From: Oscillospiraceae bacterium
Lineage (GTDB): Bacteria; Bacillota; Clostridia; Oscillospirales; Oscillospiraceae
Direction: 5' to 3'
DNA: 17,434 nt
NCBI GenBank assembly: GCA_029009035.1
Contig: JAQXJQ010000125.1
Span: forward strand, 1-17,434
In this document: positions 1-8,259 of the stretch, in pieces
Layout of the letters: each line of letters begins with the position of its first letter
How positions within the stretch are numbered: position 1 is the first letter of the stretch
Notes under the pieces: model-generated
What the model was told of the DNA's origin: nothing
The model's input: the letters and a program-made list of their open reading frames with translations, nothing else
Database searches by the model: none
Position numbers and translations under genes: made by a program

Positions 1-21
1 GCGCGCGCCCGGGGCGCGCGC
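1..21 (-). terminator. GC hairpin after the sugar-transport operon (possible terminator, cut by window edge)
   Basis: Bases 1-9 and 13-21 are perfect inverted complements (9 bp, all G/C, 3-nt loop). The hairpin lies 26 bp past the stop codon of the binding-protein gene read on the minus strand. Any T-run that would complete an intrinsic terminator would lie outside the window, so this is only a likely operon end. Confidence 0.4.
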
Positions 22-47
22 TCCTTCGATCAGTCGATGGCGTTCTA

Positions 48-1139
48 TCAGATGTTGTCCTCGGTCAGGGAGGTAACAGCACCGGTGGCCAGGTACTCGT
101 CAACGGTATCGGCGTTGATCAGAGCAGCGCCGGCATACTGAATGTGGCCGGAGGCGATGGTACCGTTGTCCAGGCCGATGATGACGTCGCGCAGCTCGCA
201 GGCGGTGTCGTCAACGGAGCCGGTCATAGCGGTGCCGCGGAGGGGAGCCTCGTTGGTGGCGGAAGCCTTAATGGCGGAGATGACGGTGTCATCGCCGTTG
301 ACACAGAAGATGCCCATGTCGCTGTAGTCGGTGACGGGGGAGCTGATGGAGGTGAAGTAGTTGTTCACGCCCTGAGCCAGACCGTTGTGGGCGGTCAGGA
401 ACACCTTGATCTCGGGGTTGGTGGTGTACAGGTTCTCAGCGGTGGCCATGCCGGTGTCGGCGTCCTCAGCGGAGACCTCCACCTCCTTGACAAACTTGGC
501 CTTCTGGGAGAACTCCTCGATCTTGATCAGCACATCAGCCTGAGCGACGTTGCTCTCAGCGGTGCGCATGGACAGGACGGCAACGGGCACGGAGTGGTCG
601 GGCGCGTCGGCGTAGGTCTCGTCGATCCACTTGGCGGCCAGCTTGGCGCAGCAGCCGGCGATCTTGGCGTCGTCGGACAGCATCAGAGCGTCATACTTCT
701 CGGTGCGCTGAACGAAGGAGATGAACTTGATGCCGGCATTCATGGCCTGATCGACAACGCCGCCCATGGCCTCGGGAGCCACGGACCAGACGACCAGAAC
801 GTCAACGCCCATGGCGATGTAGTTCTCGGCGGCCTCGATCTGAGCGTCGGGATTGAACTTGCCGTCGGCATAGTAGGCTTCCCAGCCCTGCTCTTCCATT
901 CTGGACTTGTAGTTGTCAGCCAGCATCTGGAAGAAGTCGCCGCCCAGACCGAAGGTCACGAAACCGACCTTCTTGACAGCAGCGGGCTCGTTGGAGGGCT
1001 CGGCAGAGGGCTCGCCAGAGGGCTGAACGGACTGGCTGGGAGCGGGGGAATTGCTGGGGGCGGGGGTCTTGCTGCCGCAGCCGGCCAGCATGCCCATGAC
1101 CATCATCAGGGCCAGAACCAGGGAAATTGCTTTTTTCAT
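48..1139 (-). CDS. Sugar-type ABC transporter substrate-binding lipoprotein (Peripla_BP_4 / RbsB-like)
   Basis: A 363-residue extracellular solute-binding lipoprotein that would deliver a ligand to the RbsC-like permease encoded just upstream. The first 21 residues form a lipoprotein signal peptide (Lys at 2-3, hydrophobic core, lipobox MLAGC with Cys21). A Ser/Pro/Glu-rich linker follows to about residue 53, and then a type 1 periplasmic-binding fold that opens with VKKVGFVTFGLGGDFFQML. The segment AAENYIAMGVDVLVVWSV is typical of the family, where a region Q/E-x-E-x-x-x-x-G-V-D precedes the hinge. The start is fixed by AGGAGG at 1147-1152, 7 nt before the ATG. It is the last gene of the operon, 65 bp after the permease. 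The ligand (pentose, hexose, polyol or autoinducer-type sugar) cannot be read from the sequence. Confidence 0.93.
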   Translation of the reverse strand: MKKAISLVLALMMVMGMLAGCGSKTPAPSNSPAPSQSVQPSGEPSAEPSNEPAAVKKVGFVTFGLGGDFFQMLADNYKSRMEEQGWEAYYADGKFNPDAQIEAAENYIAMGVDVLVVWSVAPEAMGGVVDQAMNAGIKFISFVQRTEKYDALMLSDDAKIAGCCAKLAAKWIDETYADAPDHSVPVAVLSMRTAESNVAQADVLIKIEEFSQKAKFVKEVEVSAEDADTGMATAENLYTTNPEIKVFLTAHNGLAQGVNNYFTSISSPVTDYSDMGIFCVNGDDTVISAIKASATNEAPLRGTAMTGSVDDTACELRDVIIGLDNGTIASGHIQYAGAALINADTVDEYLATGAVTSLTEDNI

Positions 1140-1173
1140 TGTTCTTCCTCCTAAAGAATACTTTTTTATTCAT

Positions 1174-1186
1174 GCTCGGGACGAGC
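1174..1186 (-). other. Small hairpin between permease and binding-protein genes
   Basis: GCTCG-GGA-CGAGC forms a 5-bp stem with a 3-nt loop in the 65-bp gap between the permease stop and the binding-protein start. In the minus-strand transcript it could help the downstream lipoprotein mRNA accumulate over the permease part, as is known for such operons. It is too short to act as a terminator alone. Confidence 0.25.
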
Positions 1187-1204
1187 AAAATAAACCATTG
1201 GAAC

Positions 1205-2203
1205 TCAGGCCTTCTTGGCGGCGCGGTTGCTCAGATACAGGGAGAGCAGCATGATCGCGCCCTTGGCGATGTACTGGGGATAGGTGCCCAGACCGACGAG
1301 CTGCATACCGTTGGACAGAACGCCCAGGACATACACAGCCACGATGGCCTTCCACAGGGTGCCCTCGCCGCCCTTCAGCGCCACGCCGGACAGAACGCAG
1401 GCAGTGATGCCGGTAAACTCGATGCCGGGGCCGCTGGTGCCGGAGTTGGCGGAGCCGCTGCGGGCGGACAGGAGCACGGCGGAGATACCAACCAGCAATC
1501 CGGCAAAGGTGAAGGCCAGGACCTTGATCTTGGCCACATTCAGGCCGGCCAGACGGGCGGCCTCGGGGTTGTCGCCCACGGCGTAAACCTTGCGGCCAAT
1601 GGTGGTCTTACCCATGATAAAGCCGACAACGATCAGAATGACGGCCATAATGACCACATTGAGAGGCAGCCAGCCGAACAGGCGGCCCTGACCGATGTAC
1701 ATAAAGCTCTTGGGCGCCTTGGAAAGGCTCTTGGAGCCGGAGATCAGATAGGAGATACCCTGGAAGATAGCCATGGTACCCAGAGTGATGATCATGGTGT
1801 GGCTCTTGAGCAGGATAGACATCAAGCCGTTAAAGGTACCCAGCAGCATACACAGCAGGATGCCCAGAATGATGGCAATGACCGGGGACATGGGGTTTGC
1901 GATGTAGTGATCGGTGCTGATGAGCTTGACGATCAGCACGGCAGCCACGGACATCTGATAGCCAATGGACAGGTCGCATCCGCCGGAGATCATGATGATC
2001 ATCACCGCGGAGGTACACACGGCCACATGGACATTCTGGACCAGAATGTTGGTCAGGTTCTGAGCGGTCAGGAACTTATCCGACCAGATGGCAAACACGA
2101 TGACCAGCAGCAGCAGCAGAATGGGCATGGACAGGTCGCTGAAGAGCTGCGCACCGCTCTTCTTGGGCTTATGAACAGGGAGCTTTTCCTTCACTTCATT
2201 CAT
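1205..2203 (-). CDS. Sugar-type ABC transporter permease (RbsC/BPD_transp_2 family)
   Basis: The membrane component of the importer, 332 residues from the chosen start. Hydrophobic segments begin around residue 26 (LSMPILLLLLVIVFAIW) and continue to the C-terminus. Family hallmarks are GGCDLSIG (about 74-81, the usual GG-x-DLS-x-G of RbsC) and the cytoplasmic coupling loop GDNPEAARLAGL (about 210-221), which docks on the ATPase. The reading frame extends six codons further to an ATG at 2221, which overlaps the ATPase stop codon. That upstream ATGAGGAGG contains the Shine-Dalgarno for the ATG at 2203 (MNEVKEKL), about 9 nt away, so 2203 is preferred. The gap to the ATPase gene is then 14 bp, which implies co-translation. 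Confidence 0.93.
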   Translation of the reverse strand: MNEVKEKLPVHKPKKSGAQLFSDLSMPILLLLLVIVFAIWSDKFLTAQNLTNILVQNVHVAVCTSAVMIIMISGGCDLSIGYQMSVAAVLIVKLISTDHYIANPMSPVIAIILGILLCMLLGTFNGLMSILLKSHTMIITLGTMAIFQGISYLISGSKSLSKAPKSFMYIGQGRLFGWLPLNVVIMAVILIVVGFIMGKTTIGRKVYAVGDNPEAARLAGLNVAKIKVLAFTFAGLLVGISAVLLSARSGSANSGTSGPGIEFTGITACVLSGVALKGGEGTLWKAIVAVYVLGVLSNGMQLVGLGTYPQYIAKGAIMLLSLYLSNRAAKKA

Positions 2204-2217
2204 ATGTTTCGTCCTCC

Positions 2218-3684
2218 TCATAATCCGGACGCCAGGGTCAGGATCTTTTCTTGCGAGAATTCATCGCGGTTCAGCACGCCGGTCTGATGTCCCTCATGGA
2301 GCACCACGATGCGCTCGGACATACCCAGCAGCTCCTCCATATCGGACGAGACCATCAAAATGGACTTACCCGCGTTGGTCAGATCGATCATAGCCTGATA
2401 GATCTCATGGCGGGCGCCCACGTCGATGCCGCGGGTGGGCTCGTCGAAGATCAGGATATCGGGCATGGCGGCCAGCATCTTGGCAATGACCACCTTCTGC
2501 TGGTTGCCGCCGGACAGCGCCATGGCAAACTGCTGCAGCGTGGGGGTCTTGATGTTGATCTGCTGCTTGTAGTCCTCGGCCTGCTTCATCTCGGCCTTTT
2601 TGTCCACCACAGTGCCGTGGCTGAGCTTGTCAATGTTGGAGATGGAGATGTTCCAGAAGATGGGCTTCTCCAGGAAGCAGCCCTGGCCCTTGCGGTCCTC
2701 GGGGACCAGGCCGATACCGGCTTTCAGACCATCCCCGGGGCTGCGCACAGCCACTTCCTTTCCGTTGAGGAAGACCTTTCCGCCGGTCTTTTTGGCTGCG
2801 CCGTAAATGAGGTGCATCAGCTCCGTGCGGCCCGCGCCCACCAGTCCGGCAAAGCCCAGGATCTCGCCCTTGCGCAGCTCGATGTTGATATCCGTCAGGC
2901 CGTTGCCGCTGAGGTGCTCGGTGCGAAGCACCACCTCATCGCCGCAGGGAGGCTTGGGGGGATAGGTCTCGGTCAGCTCACGGCCCACCATCAGGCTGAT
3001 GAGGCCCTGCTTATCCACCTCGCTGATGCGCTTGGTGGCCACATACTGACCGTCACGGAACACGCTGACGCGGTCACAGATCTCAAAGAGCTCCTCCATG
3101 CGGTGGGAGATGTAGATGACGGTGACCCCTTTGGCCTTCAGGTCGCGGACTACGCGGAACAGGTTGGCCTGCTCCTCCACGGTGATGGAGGCGGTGGGCT
3201 CGTCCATAATGATGATCTTGGCGTCCTTGATCACAGCCTTGGCGATCTCAATGATCTGACGGTTGGCCATGGAGAGGTCACGGATCAGGGTGCGGGGGTG
3301 GACGGAGCAGTTGAACTGCCGGAGCAGCTCCCGGGTGCGCTCTTCCCGCTGCTTGTCATTGATCACCAGCCCCCGCTCGTCACGAATGCCCATAAACAGG
3401 TTGTCCGCCACGGTCATGGCCTCAAACTGGATCATTTCCTGATAGACCACAGCCACGCCCAGGTCCATCGCCTGCGCAGGGTCCAGATGGTCATAGGTCT
3501 TGCCTTCCATGCAGATCTCGCCCTTGGTCGGGTGGATCGCGCCGGAGATCACCTTAATAAAGGTGGATTTACCGGCGCCGTTCTCTCCCACGAGGGCATG
3601 GACCTCGCCCTTTTCGAAGGAAAGAGTGACATCATCCAAGGCTGTGACGCCCGGATAAGTCTTTGTAATGTGCCTCAGCTCCAA
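2218..3684 (-). CDS. Sugar-type ABC transporter ATPase with two nucleotide-binding domains (RbsA/MglA family); start uncertain
   Basis: Energises the importer; at about 490 residues it has the usual length of the tandem-NBD sugar ATPases. The first domain has Walker A GENGAGKST (33-41), a degenerate signature LSMANRQ (137-143) and Walker B ending DEPTAS (161-166). The second has the degenerate Walker A GLVGAGRTE (280-288), signature LSGGNQQ (390-396) and DEPTRG (414-419). This asymmetry is characteristic of RbsA, MglA and XylG. The listed start is a TTG at 3684, which lies 17 nt from GGAGG (3702-3706). An in-frame ACG at 3693 is only 8 nt from it and would add three residues, giving a start like that of homologues, so the true start may be 3693. 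It is the first gene of the operon; no convincing sigma-70 promoter was found upstream. Confidence 0.92.
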   Translation of the reverse strand: MELRHITKTYPGVTALDDVTLSFEKGEVHALVGENGAGKSTFIKVISGAIHPTKGEICMEGKTYDHLDPAQAMDLGVAVVYQEMIQFEAMTVADNLFMGIRDERGLVINDKQREERTRELLRQFNCSVHPRTLIRDLSMANRQIIEIAKAVIKDAKIIIMDEPTASITVEEQANLFRVVRDLKAKGVTVIYISHRMEELFEICDRVSVFRDGQYVATKRISEVDKQGLISLMVGRELTETYPPKPPCGDEVVLRTEHLSGNGLTDINIELRKGEILGFAGLVGAGRTELMHLIYGAAKKTGGKVFLNGKEVAVRSPGDGLKAGIGLVPEDRKGQGCFLEKPIFWNISISNIDKLSHGTVVDKKAEMKQAEDYKQQINIKTPTLQQFAMALSGGNQQKVVIAKMLAAMPDILIFDEPTRGIDVGARHEIYQAMIDLTNAGKSILMVSSDMEELLGMSERIVVLHEGHQTGVLNRDEFSQEKILTLASGL

Positions 3685-3693
3685 GAATTCCGT

Positions 3694-3961
3694 GAGAAAC
3701 GCCTCCTTTATGCAAGGTTGTGCCTAACGCAGTGCCGCTGCACCCCCATCTTTTTACAGGTTGATTGTAGTTGAATTCCCAGAAATGCACACCACTTTTC
3801 TTATCTTTTTTTCCTTCCGTTCCCTTTCTTTTCGTTATCCTTTCCCCCGTCTTCACATATTGCAAGAAATAATGTCAATAACTTATATCTCTTGCTTGTC
3901 CTTTCCCTGCTCATCTGTCCGACTTTGCCGTTTTTGGTATGTTTCCACAAAGCGCCGCAAC
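3694..3961 (-). other. Leader region of the sugar-transport operon; purine-rich on the minus strand
   Basis: No credible gene was seen here. A tract at about 3792-3848 is almost pure pyrimidine on the plus strand (purine on the sense strand of the operon). A TTGACA occurs on the minus strand at about 3869-3874 but has no acceptable -10 box 16-18 bp downstream. A TACAAT closer to the gene lacks a -35 box. The region must hold the operon's control signals, but none can be named with confidence. Confidence 0.4.
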
Positions 3962-3963
3962 AC

Positions 3964-3998
3964 AAAAATATGCACAGGAACGGTGTTCCTGTGCATAT
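3964..3998 (-). terminator. Intrinsic terminator of the MFS-tldD-tldE operon
   Basis: A 14-bp perfect stem (3968-3981 pairing with 3985-3998, 3-nt loop) is followed on the minus strand by a run of five T (complement of 3964-3968). It starts 17 bp beyond the tldE stop codon, where an operon terminator is expected. On the plus strand there is no T-run, so it is directional. Confidence 0.85.
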
Positions 3999-4015
3999 CT
4001 CCGCATTTTGCTCTG

Positions 4016-5305
4016 TTATTCCTTCCCGGCGGCTGTGCCGGCCACCTTGACGCCGGGGATGCGCACCGCAAAGGGACCCTTGTAGTCGGCCCGCTCATAG
4101 CGCTGCTTCGAGAACACCAGCGCTCCGCCGCTGTCCAGAATACTGCCGTTCACCGAACCGCCGGTGACGATCCGGGTGGTTTTCCCGTCAAAATAGTAGG
4201 CCAGCCGGATCTCGCCGCCAAAGTGGCCGGACATAGAGTCCATCTGGAAGTCGGAGAAGCTCACGGCATAGAGATGGGGTGTCTTCCGCAGTTCGTCAAA
4301 ATCCACAGAGCCGTTTTCACAGCTGAAGGCGCGATAGTTGCCGGTGGGCTCTACGCCCAGATAGGAAGACAGCCGTGCTCCGCCGTGGCAGAGCATCATC
4401 TTGCCCTTCCGGATGAGGGGACGATCCGTCATGGGGATGCCCTCCTCGCTGTAGGGCACCTTGGCGCGCAGAGTGAGTTCCAGCGCCTCGCCGCCCTTCA
4501 CCTCGCCCTGGACATCGGTACCCACCTTCCAGGTGGAATAGCCGGGATAGATCATGGCGGCGTGGGTGCGCTCGGCATAATAGCCCAGCAGCTCCTGCAC
4601 CTGTTCCCCGTCCAGAATGAGGTCATAGGTGCCGGTGGGCAGGTTCTGCTCCGCCACCGCGCGGTCGGCCACCCGCTTGAGCATATTTTTCACCTTGGCG
4701 GTCACGGCGGCACAGTCCAGGTCGCTGTAATCAAAGGCGTGGTGCATCTCCACATCCTGAGGCTCCTTGCACTGGGCCACAAACTCGCCGTTGATGCCGT
4801 AATAGGTATAGCTCACATCGGTGCCGGTGCTCATCACCAGATGCACCGCAGTCTTTTCAGAAAAGACCTCCACGGAGTTGAGGAAGGCCCGCTCGTCGCA
4901 GTCGCCGGCAAAGATGGCCTTGGCCAGCTCCATGGCGGACTGCTCCACCGTGTATCCGGACAGGGTGCTGGGCACCTCCATCGGCTCGCAGGTCTGCCTG
5001 GCGGGGAACTCATAGGTGGGGTTGGCCACAAAGGACGCGGCAAAGTAGGCGCCCTTCACGGTGGAGAGGATCTCCTCATCGCTCTGGGAGGGAACGATCT
5101 CCACCCGGGAGCTGCCCCGCATGGCCTTGCCGTCCTTCTCAAAGTCACAGAAGACCGTCACCTCATACTTACAGGTCTGCTTCATCCGGCGCATATCCAG
5201 CCGGCGGCGGATAAAGAACAGCTCCGCCGTCTCCTCGCTGCGCTGCTCGATGCTCCAAAGCTCGATCCCGGCCTTGGCCAGCATCGTCTCAATGCGTTTG
5301 ATCAT
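4016..5305 (-). CDS. tldE: TldE/PmbA-type subunit of the TldD/TldE metalloprotease
   Basis: A 429-residue partner of TldD. In known systems TldD and TldE form a complex that degrades unstructured or modified peptides, and it matures microcin B17 and cuts CcdA in E. coli. TldE is fold-related to TldD but lacks zinc ligands. No HExxxH is present here, while the C-terminal family segment FSDFQMDSMSGHFGGEIRLA is intact. The frame is open upstream to 5470, but that part is only the shadow of tldD. The ATG at 5305 (MIKRIETML) is chosen because GGGGAAG precedes it and it sits 19 bp after the tldD stop. It is the last gene of the operon and is followed by a strong terminator. Confidence 0.9.
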   Translation of the reverse strand: MIKRIETMLAKAGIELWSIEQRSEETAELFFIRRRLDMRRMKQTCKYEVTVFCDFEKDGKAMRGSSRVEIVPSQSDEEILSTVKGAYFAASFVANPTYEFPARQTCEPMEVPSTLSGYTVEQSAMELAKAIFAGDCDERAFLNSVEVFSEKTAVHLVMSTGTDVSYTYYGINGEFVAQCKEPQDVEMHHAFDYSDLDCAAVTAKVKNMLKRVADRAVAEQNLPTGTYDLILDGEQVQELLGYYAERTHAAMIYPGYSTWKVGTDVQGEVKGGEALELTLRAKVPYSEEGIPMTDRPLIRKGKMMLCHGGARLSSYLGVEPTGNYRAFSCENGSVDFDELRKTPHLYAVSFSDFQMDSMSGHFGGEIRLAYYFDGKTTRIVTGGSVNGSILDSGGALVFSKQRYERADYKGPFAVRIPGVKVAGTAAGKE

Positions 5306-5324
5306 TGTTCTTCCCCTGCCTTTC

Positions 5325-6755
5325 TCAGCCCAGGCGGATATTCGCCTTGATATAGGGGCCGCCGTCGGAGACCTTGACCCACTCCTTGTAGCCCTTGCCG
5401 CAGGCGCCGCAGCCGCCCAGCTCCAAATCCTCGCTGACCATGGAGATGGACTTGAGCAGGTCGGGCACATAGCCGGTGAGCACCACGGGAGAGAACACTC
5501 TGCCGGTGAGCTTGCCGTCCCTGATCTCCCGTGCCAGGTTCACCATGCACTGGATGCCCCAGTTCTTGGGGTCCTCCATGCCGGAGGAGGGCTCCTCCAG
5601 CAGCATACCGTACTTGACGGAGGCGATCATGTCCTCCACCTTGTCGCTGCCGGGTTCAAAATAGGTGTTGGTCATGCGGGTATATGCCTTGCGCTCGTAG
5701 CTCTCACGCCGGCCGTTTCCGGTGGGCGCGGTGCCCAGGTGCATGGCGGACTGGGCGTCGCTGATGCCCGCCTTCAGGATGCCCCTGTCGATGACCACCG
5801 TGTCGTGGGAGAGGGTGCCCTCGTCATCGAAGAAATAGGTGGCCACCTCCCGCTGGGCGCAGCCGTCGTGCATGGTGACCAGCGGAGAGGCCACCTGCTT
5901 GCCCACATAGGACCGGGCCAGCGCTCTGTCCTTCACGAACATATCCATCTCCACGCCGTGGCCGAAGGCCTCGTGGACGATCATACCGGTGACCTCGGGG
6001 GTACAGACGCACTCGTAGACCCCCGGCTCCATGGGTTCGGCGTCCAGCAGGTCCAGCACGGTCCTGGTGATCTGGGGGATGGCCCGCTCCATACCGTCCA
6101 GCAGCTCCGCGCCGCCCAGGTTGGAGAAGCCGCGGAAGCTCTGCTTCACTTCCTCACCCTTGGAGGCCAGCAGCGCCATCATGCCGCAGCAGTAGAGCGC
6201 GGACTGCTCCATATCCCGGTTGGGGGACAGGAACAGCTTGTGGTACTCCTGGTACTGGAACATGGCGACGCCGTCCAAAATGCGTTCATCCCCGGAAACA
6301 GCCAGCTCCCGCAGACGGCCGATCTCACCGATGATCTTCTCATCTCCCAGCTCACGGGGGTGGATCTCATACTCTGTGGCCTCGCTGAGCACGCAGGGCT
6401 CGTCGGCCAGCTTCCGGTAGGCGGCCTCCTCTACCCCCTCCGGGAGCCGCTCCCCCATGGGCAGCAGGCTGCGCTCGATCTTCTCCAGCATGGCGGGGAT
6501 GTTCTCCTCGGTGATCTCGTTGGTGCTGTATTCGGCATAGCCTCTGCCGTCATACACCTTGACCACCATACCCTTGCCGACAAAGCGGTTGTTCTGGGCA
6601 ACGGAAATTCCGCTCTTACCCACGCGGTAATCCTTCGCGTCGCTGTCGGTGAGCAGCACATTGGCATAGTCATACTTCTCCAGCAGCTTGCCCAGCAATT
6701 TCTGCGCCACAGGCTTTTTCTCCGCCAGATAGGCGCTGTGTGTTACCTTCTGCAT
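5325..6755 (-). CDS. tldD: TldD-type zinc metalloprotease subunit
   Basis: A 476-residue catalytic half of the cytoplasmic TldD/TldE protease. The zinc motif is HEAFGH at residues 261-266, with Glu269 and Asp271 following (HEAFGHGVEMD), as in active TldD proteins. The C-terminal part carries ISMVSEDLELGGCGACGKG, typical of the family's end. Length matches E. coli TldD (about 480). The start is the ATG at 6755 with AGGAGG at 6763-6768, 7 nt away. It lies 22 bp after the MFS gene and 19 bp before tldE, so the three genes are probably one transcript. Substrates are unknown; no ribosomal peptide cluster is visible nearby. Confidence 0.94.
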   Translation of the reverse strand: MQKVTHSAYLAEKKPVAQKLLGKLLEKYDYANVLLTDSDAKDYRVGKSGISVAQNNRFVGKGMVVKVYDGRGYAEYSTNEITEENIPAMLEKIERSLLPMGERLPEGVEEAAYRKLADEPCVLSEATEYEIHPRELGDEKIIGEIGRLRELAVSGDERILDGVAMFQYQEYHKLFLSPNRDMEQSALYCCGMMALLASKGEEVKQSFRGFSNLGGAELLDGMERAIPQITRTVLDLLDAEPMEPGVYECVCTPEVTGMIVHEAFGHGVEMDMFVKDRALARSYVGKQVASPLVTMHDGCAQREVATYFFDDEGTLSHDTVVIDRGILKAGISDAQSAMHLGTAPTGNGRRESYERKAYTRMTNTYFEPGSDKVEDMIASVKYGMLLEEPSSGMEDPKNWGIQCMVNLAREIRDGKLTGRVFSPVVLTGYVPDLLKSISMVSEDLELGGCGACGKGYKEWVKVSDGGPYIKANIRLG

Positions 6756-6777
6756 GGCAATTCCTCCTTACAAAATC

Positions 6778-8058
6778 TTATAAAACAGATGATCCATCGT
6801 CCCCGTCCCGCCGGTAGAGCAGCGGGAAGGTCCGTTTATCCGGCAAATACGCGGCGGCATACAGCCCCGCCGCCACCAGCCCGCAGGTGATGAAGATCAC
6901 CCAGATCAGGCGGTAGTTGCTGTGGGTGGCCACCAGAATAAAGCTGATGAGATACTGGGTCACGGCGGTGAAGCTGGAGTGGACCACGCTGACCACGCCG
7001 CCTACCCGTCCCCGGTGGGAGGAGGGGATGCGGCGGGAGGTGTAGGGGTTGACCCCCAGCACCGTCACCACTTCGCCCAGAGTGAAAATGAACATACCCA
7101 CAAAGAGGACGAAGGCGGTGTTGCCCAGTGAGAACAGGGTGATACCGCCCACAAAGAGGAGCAGGCCCAGAACCGCCTTGGGGATCTCGGTAAGCCGCCT
7201 GAGCACCACAGTGAACACCGGGGTGAACAGGATGACCACCAGCCCGTTGAGGGAGCTGAGGTAGCCGTAGAGAGCGGCCCCGCCCGCTCCCAGCTCCTCT
7301 TTCAGCTGGAGCGGCAGCAGCACGCCCACCACATTGCTGGGCATGGAGGCAAAGCAGCCGATGAGCAGAACGCAGGCCACCACGGGGATGCGGCGCAGCA
7401 CGGTGAGTACCGACAGCTTGTCGTCCACAGGCTTCTCATACTCGCTGAAGCAGGCTTCGCCGCCGCCGCTCTCCCGCAGGGCGTTTTTCATGTGGACAAA
7501 GAGCATGATGAGCAGGGTGGACGTAAAGATGGCCGCACCGTTGAGCAGGAAGGCCAGCCGGATATGCTCCTTAAAGAGGATACCGGAGAGGCTGGCCCCC
7601 ACGATAAAGCCCAGATTGAAGCCCAGATAGGACAGAGAGTAGGCCTTTTCCCGCTGCTCGGAGGTGGAGAAGTCGGCATTCAGCGCGTCATAGGCCGGGC
7701 CTTCAATGGTCTGGAACAGGCCGGCCATGAAAATGATCCCCGCCGTCACATAGCTGATGGGCAGGATGGCCGCCAGCACATAGAGCGACACGGTCAGGCA
7801 GTCGAAGATGATGATGATGCGCTTGCGGCTGTACCGGTCCGCCAGCTTGCCGCCCAGAATGGCCGCCGGCAGGGACAGGATCATGGCCGTGGCCAGCAGC
7901 ATGGTGGACTGTCCGTCGGACAATCCCAGCCTGGTGGTGAGGAAGAATGTCAGCATGGGCCACACAAAGGAGCCCATGGCGGTGACCAGCTTGCCTACAA
8001 AGAGGACATACAGCTCCCGCTTCAGTCCGCTGTATTGATCAATCAGTTTTTTCATCAT
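6778..8058 (-). CDS. Major facilitator superfamily transporter (drug/peptide efflux type)
   Basis: A 426-residue polytopic membrane protein with the length of 12-helix MFS permeases. The loop 2-3 signature (motif A) is GGKLADRYSRKRI at about residues 69-81. Alternating hydrophobic segments run through the chain, with a longer charged loop near the middle (HMKNALRESGGGEACFSEYEKPVDDK) separating the two six-helix halves. Two consecutive ATGs (8058 and 8055) are possible starts, with AGGA in ACAGGAAAC just upstream. It leads the operon with tldD and tldE. The pairing could mean export of a peptide product or of a drug, but nothing in the sequence fixes the substrate. Confidence 0.88.
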   Translation of the reverse strand: MMKKLIDQYSGLKRELYVLFVGKLVTAMGSFVWPMLTFFLTTRLGLSDGQSTMLLATAMILSLPAAILGGKLADRYSRKRIIIIFDCLTVSLYVLAAILPISYVTAGIIFMAGLFQTIEGPAYDALNADFSTSEQREKAYSLSYLGFNLGFIVGASLSGILFKEHIRLAFLLNGAAIFTSTLLIMLFVHMKNALRESGGGEACFSEYEKPVDDKLSVLTVLRRIPVVACVLLIGCFASMPSNVVGVLLPLQLKEELGAGGAALYGYLSSLNGLVVILFTPVFTVVLRRLTEIPKAVLGLLLFVGGITLFSLGNTAFVLFVGMFIFTLGEVVTVLGVNPYTSRRIPSSHRGRVGGVVSVVHSSFTAVTQYLISFILVATHSNYRLIWVIFITCGLVAAGLYAAAYLPDKRTFPLLYRRDGDDGSSVL

Positions 8059-8086
8059 ATGTTTCCTGTCATGTTTCCAATTTCAT

Positions 8087-8096
8087 TCACCGGTGA
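8087..8096. promoter_or_regulatory. 10-bp palindrome in the MFS leader (possible operator)
   Basis: TCACCGGTGA is a perfect palindrome located about 7-16 nt downstream of the expected transcription start of the MFS operon. That is a common place for a repressor site. The regulator is not encoded next to it, and a single 10-bp palindrome can arise by chance. Confidence 0.25.
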
Positions 8097-8109
8097 TCTT
8101 TGAAAGGTT

Positions 8110-8138
8110 ATTATACCACCGATGGTCCTCTGTGGCAA
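8110..8138 (-). promoter_or_regulatory. Sigma-70-type promoter of the MFS-tldD-tldE operon
   Basis: Read on the minus strand: TTGCCA (8138-8133), 17-bp spacer, TATAAT (8115-8110). The -10 is perfect and the -35 matches five of six. Transcription would start near 8103, giving a leader of about 45 nt before the MFS ATG. Confidence 0.8.
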
Positions 8139-8196
8139 ACAGAAAATTCCGCTGCTATCTTTTATGTAAGATCGGCGCAAAATTCCCCGGACAGTG

Positions 8197-8225
8197 TTGC
8201 AAATTCCGCAGATCCGCTCCATAAT
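8197..8225 (+). promoter_or_regulatory. Sigma-70-type promoter of the nitroreductase gene
   Basis: TTGCAA (8197-8202), 17-bp spacer, CATAAT (8220-8225), each one or two mismatches from consensus. A start near 8232 gives a leader of about 28 nt to the ATG at 8260. The two promoters in this 201-bp gap are divergent and do not overlap. Confidence 0.65.
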
Positions 8226-8259
8226 GGATCCATCCAATCACAAAACAGGAGGTCTTACC

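Noticed and set aside
144..1154. 336-codon plus-strand open frame opposite the binding-protein gene
   Set aside because: Gly/Val/His/Asp-rich low-complexity translation that mirrors a real GC-rich gene; the minus-strand frame has signal peptide, lipobox and Shine-Dalgarno. The same applies to the other long antisense frames opposite the ABC and tld genes.
3711..3727. Sigma-54-like sequence on the minus strand before the sugar ATPase (AGGCAC, four bases, TTGCA)
   Set aside because: The GG-GC spacing is 9 instead of the required 10, and the transcript would start inside the Shine-Dalgarno sequence.
3632..3865. 77-codon minus-strand open frame with a basic N-terminus
   Set aside because: It would start at TTG without a ribosome binding site, runs through the leader and overlaps the ATPase gene; it looks like the product of the purine-rich tract.
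5061..6890. 609-codon plus-strand open frame across tldD and tldE
   Set aside because: It is the antisense shadow of two recognised genes and shows no family features of its own.
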